From an uncultured Macromonas sp. (GTDB lineage: Bacteria; Pseudomonadota; Gammaproteobacteria; Burkholderiales; Burkholderiaceae), in the NCBI GenBank assembly GCA_946481585.1, contig CAMLOF010000132.1:1-8163 (forward strand): a stretch of DNA of 8,163 bases, given 5' to 3'. Under the pieces are notes generated by a model. The model searched no databases and had not been told where the DNA came from. It was given only the letters and a program-made list of their open reading frames with translations. Positions within the stretch are counted from its first letter, which is position 1; the number at the start of each line of letters is the position of its first letter. The translations under genes were made by a program, and so were the position numbers. Below, in pieces: positions 6,765-8,163 of the stretch.

Positions 6765-7244
6765 ATGGCCAACAACCCACAAATCGATTTCCCGGCTATT
6801 GACCGCCTCCCCGGTCATGCAATCCGGCGGCTGCACCAGATATCGGTGGGCATCTTCCACCAGGAAATGCAGGCCCTGAACCTGACCCCCGTGCAGTACG
6901 CCGCCCTGCGCACCGTGCACAGCCAGCCCGGCATAGACCAACGCACCCTCGCGCGGCAGATTGCGCTGGACACATCCACCACCGCCGGCGTGGTGGACCG
7001 CCTTGAAGCGCGTGGTTTGCTGCAGCGCAGCCTGTCCACCGAAGACAAGAGAGTGCGACTGCTGACCCTCACGCCAGAGGGAAGCGAGTTGCTGCACCAG
7101 GCACAGCCGGGTGTGTTGCGCGCGCAGGAGTTGACACTGGCACCCCTGTCGCCTCAACAACGCGAGGCCTTCATGGAGCTGCTCAACCTGTTGGTCAAGG
7201 AGAACAACGACTTCAGCCGCGCGCCAAGCGAGACGCGAGGCTGA
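6765..7244 (+). CDS. MarR-family transcriptional regulator, probable repressor of the nagX operon
   Basis: The 159-residue protein is a typical single-domain MarR regulator: an N-terminal dimerisation helix (DRLPGHAIRRLHQ, 13-25), a winged helix with LTPVQYAALRTV (40-51), and the recognition region TLARQIALDTSTTAGVVDRL (61-80). Next comes the wing with the DxR motif (Asp94, Arg96) in STEDKRVRLLTLTPEG, and finally a C-terminal helix pair. MarR proteins bind palindromic DNA as dimers and usually release it on binding a phenolic ligand, here plausibly 3-hydroxybenzoate or gentisate. It diverges from nagX, the usual arrangement for a pathway regulator that also controls itself. The frame extends upstream to an ATG at 6729, but that codon overlaps the nagX -35 box and would add twelve residues before the conserved part, so 6765 is preferred. 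Neither start has a clear Shine-Dalgarno sequence. Assignment to this operon is inference from position. Confidence 0.88.
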   Translation: MANNPQIDFPAIDRLPGHAIRRLHQISVGIFHQEMQALNLTPVQYAALRTVHSQPGIDQRTLARQIALDTSTTAGVVDRLEARGLLQRSLSTEDKRVRLLTLTPEGSELLHQAQPGVLRAQELTLAPLSPQQREAFMELLNLLVKENNDFSRAPSETRG

Positions 7245-7292
7245 ACAGCAGCGGCCCAGCCAGATCCGCGCACAAATGAGAAAATCTGTGCC

Positions 7293-8163
7293 ATGAACGC
7301 CCTGAACACCGTTGAACTGATGAACACCCTCGGCCAGCAGGCCAAAGCCGCCTCGGCACTGATGGCCAAGGCGAGCGTCGCCACCAAGGTGGCCGCCCTG
7401 CGCGGGCTGGCCGCCCTGCTGCGCGCCAACGCGGCCCAGCTGCAGACCGAAAACGCCAAGGACCTGGAACGCGCCCGCGCCAACGGCCTGGCCGAACCCA
7501 TGGTGGACCGCCTCAAGCTCACGCCCAAGGTCATCGATACCTGCGCCGAAGGCTGCGAACAGCTTGCCGCCATGCCCGACATCATTGGTGAAATCATGGG
7601 CATGAAGCAGCAGCCCAGCGGCATCCGCGTGGGCCAGATGCGCGTGCCCATCGGCGTGTTCGGCATGATCTACGAGAGCCGCCCCAACGTCACCATCGAG
7701 GCCGCCTCCCTGTCCATCAAGAGCGGTAACGCCTGCATCCTGCGCGGCGGCTCCGAGGCCATCGACAGCAACCGCGCCCTGGCCGCCCTGGTACAGCAGG
7801 CCCTGGTGCAGGCAGGCCTGCCCGCCGACGCGGTGCAGCTCGTGCCCACCACCGACCGCGAGGCCGTGGGCCAGCTCATCGCCATGCCGCAGTACGTGGA
7901 CGTGATCATCCCGCGCGGCGGCAAGGGCCTGATCGAGCGCATCAGCCGCGAGGCCAAGGTGCCCGTCATCAAACACCTGGACGGCAACTGCCACACCTAC
8001 GTGGACGCGCCCTGCGACATCGCCATGGCGGTGAAGGTGGCCGACAACGCCAAGACGCAGAAGTACAGCCCCTGCAACGCTACCGAAAGCCTGCTGGTGG
8101 CGCGCGCCGTGGCTGTCGATTTCCTGCCACGCATCGGCGCCGTCTACGCCGCCAAGGGCGTGG
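7293..8163 (+). CDS. proA: Gamma-glutamyl phosphate reductase (3' end beyond window)
   Basis: This cytosolic enzyme of proline synthesis reduces gamma-glutamyl phosphate with NADPH to glutamate semialdehyde. The reading frame is open from the ATG at 7293 to the window end (290 codons), about two thirds of the usual 415-430 residues. Family landmarks are [18 protein letters not shown] (117-134), [13 protein letters not shown] (144-156), [12 protein letters not shown] (203-214), [12 protein letters not shown] (223-234) and [14 protein letters not shown] (256-269). The last of these contains Cys261, the expected catalytic cysteine of this aldehyde-dehydrogenase-fold family. It lies 48 bases after the MarR stop on the same strand, but is a housekeeping gene and probably not part of the aromatic regulon. 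The 48-base gap has no convincing terminator or ribosome site; short inverted repeats (CAGAT/ATCTG, GCACA/TGTGC) occur in it but with long loops. Confidence 0.95.
   Translation, partial: MNALNTVELMNTLGQQAKAASALMAKASVATKVAALRGLAALLRANAAQLQTENAKDLERARANGLAEPMVDRLKLTPKVIDTCAEGCEQLAAMPDIIGEIMGMKQQPSGIRVGQMRVPIGVFGMIYESRPNVTIEAASLSIKSGNACILRGGSEAIDSNRALAALVQQALVQAGLPADAVQLVPTTDREAVGQLIAMPQYVDVIIPRGGKGLIERISREAKVPVIKHLDGNCHTYVDAPCDIAMAVKVADNAKTQKYSPCNATESLLVARAVAVDFLPRIGAVYAAKGV

Noticed and set aside
7245..7292. Possible terminator or promoter between marR and proA.
   Set aside because: Only five-base inverted repeats with loops of 12 or more bases are present, and no recognisable -35/-10 pair fits in the gap.
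6705..7994. A 429-codon minus-strand frame opposite marR and proA.
   Set aside because: Both plus-strand genes have clear family motifs throughout, and the antisense translation shows none.

Overview
The window is GC-rich (about 65-70% in most genes) and looks like a beta-proteobacterial chromosome, most likely a Comamonadaceae member (Acidovorax, Polaromonas, Comamonas or a relative). This rests on strong resemblance of the maleylpyruvate isomerase to NagL of Ralstonia sp. U2, the nagX-I-K-L style gene set, and the base composition. No RNA genes, insertion sequences, CRISPR arrays or phage genes are visible.

Layout. Positions 1-1425 (minus strand) hold the 5' part of galU, cut by the window edge, and just upstream of it a small membrane-anchored protein with a degenerate GGDEF domain. 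Positions 1541-6652 (minus strand) hold a five-gene catabolic operon, transcribed right to left: 3-hydroxybenzoate 6-hydroxylase (nagX), gentisate 1,2-dioxygenase (nagI), fumarylpyruvate hydrolase (nagK), an aromatic-acid MFS transporter, and glutathione-dependent maleylpyruvate isomerase (nagL). A divergent MarR-family regulator starts at about 6765 on the plus strand, and the 5' two thirds of proA runs off the right end (7293 onward).

How the genes work together. The transporter probably imports 3-hydroxybenzoate or gentisate. NagX hydroxylates 3-hydroxybenzoate to gentisate, NagI opens the ring to maleylpyruvate, NagL isomerises it to fumarylpyruvate, and NagK splits that into fumarate and pyruvate. 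The set is a complete route from 3-hydroxybenzoate to central metabolism. The MarR protein most likely represses the operon from a compact divergent intergenic region. That region holds a good sigma70-type promoter (TTGTCA, 17 bases, TATACT) and two candidate palindromic operators.

The system as a whole is known. The parts worth a second look are: the GGDEF protein, whose active-site motif is destroyed while its c-di-GMP inhibitory-site RxxD motif is kept at the right spacing; the lower-GC transporter gene wedged between nagK and nagL, with a strong hairpin on its upstream side; and the promoter/operator arrangement at the divergent nagX-marR region.
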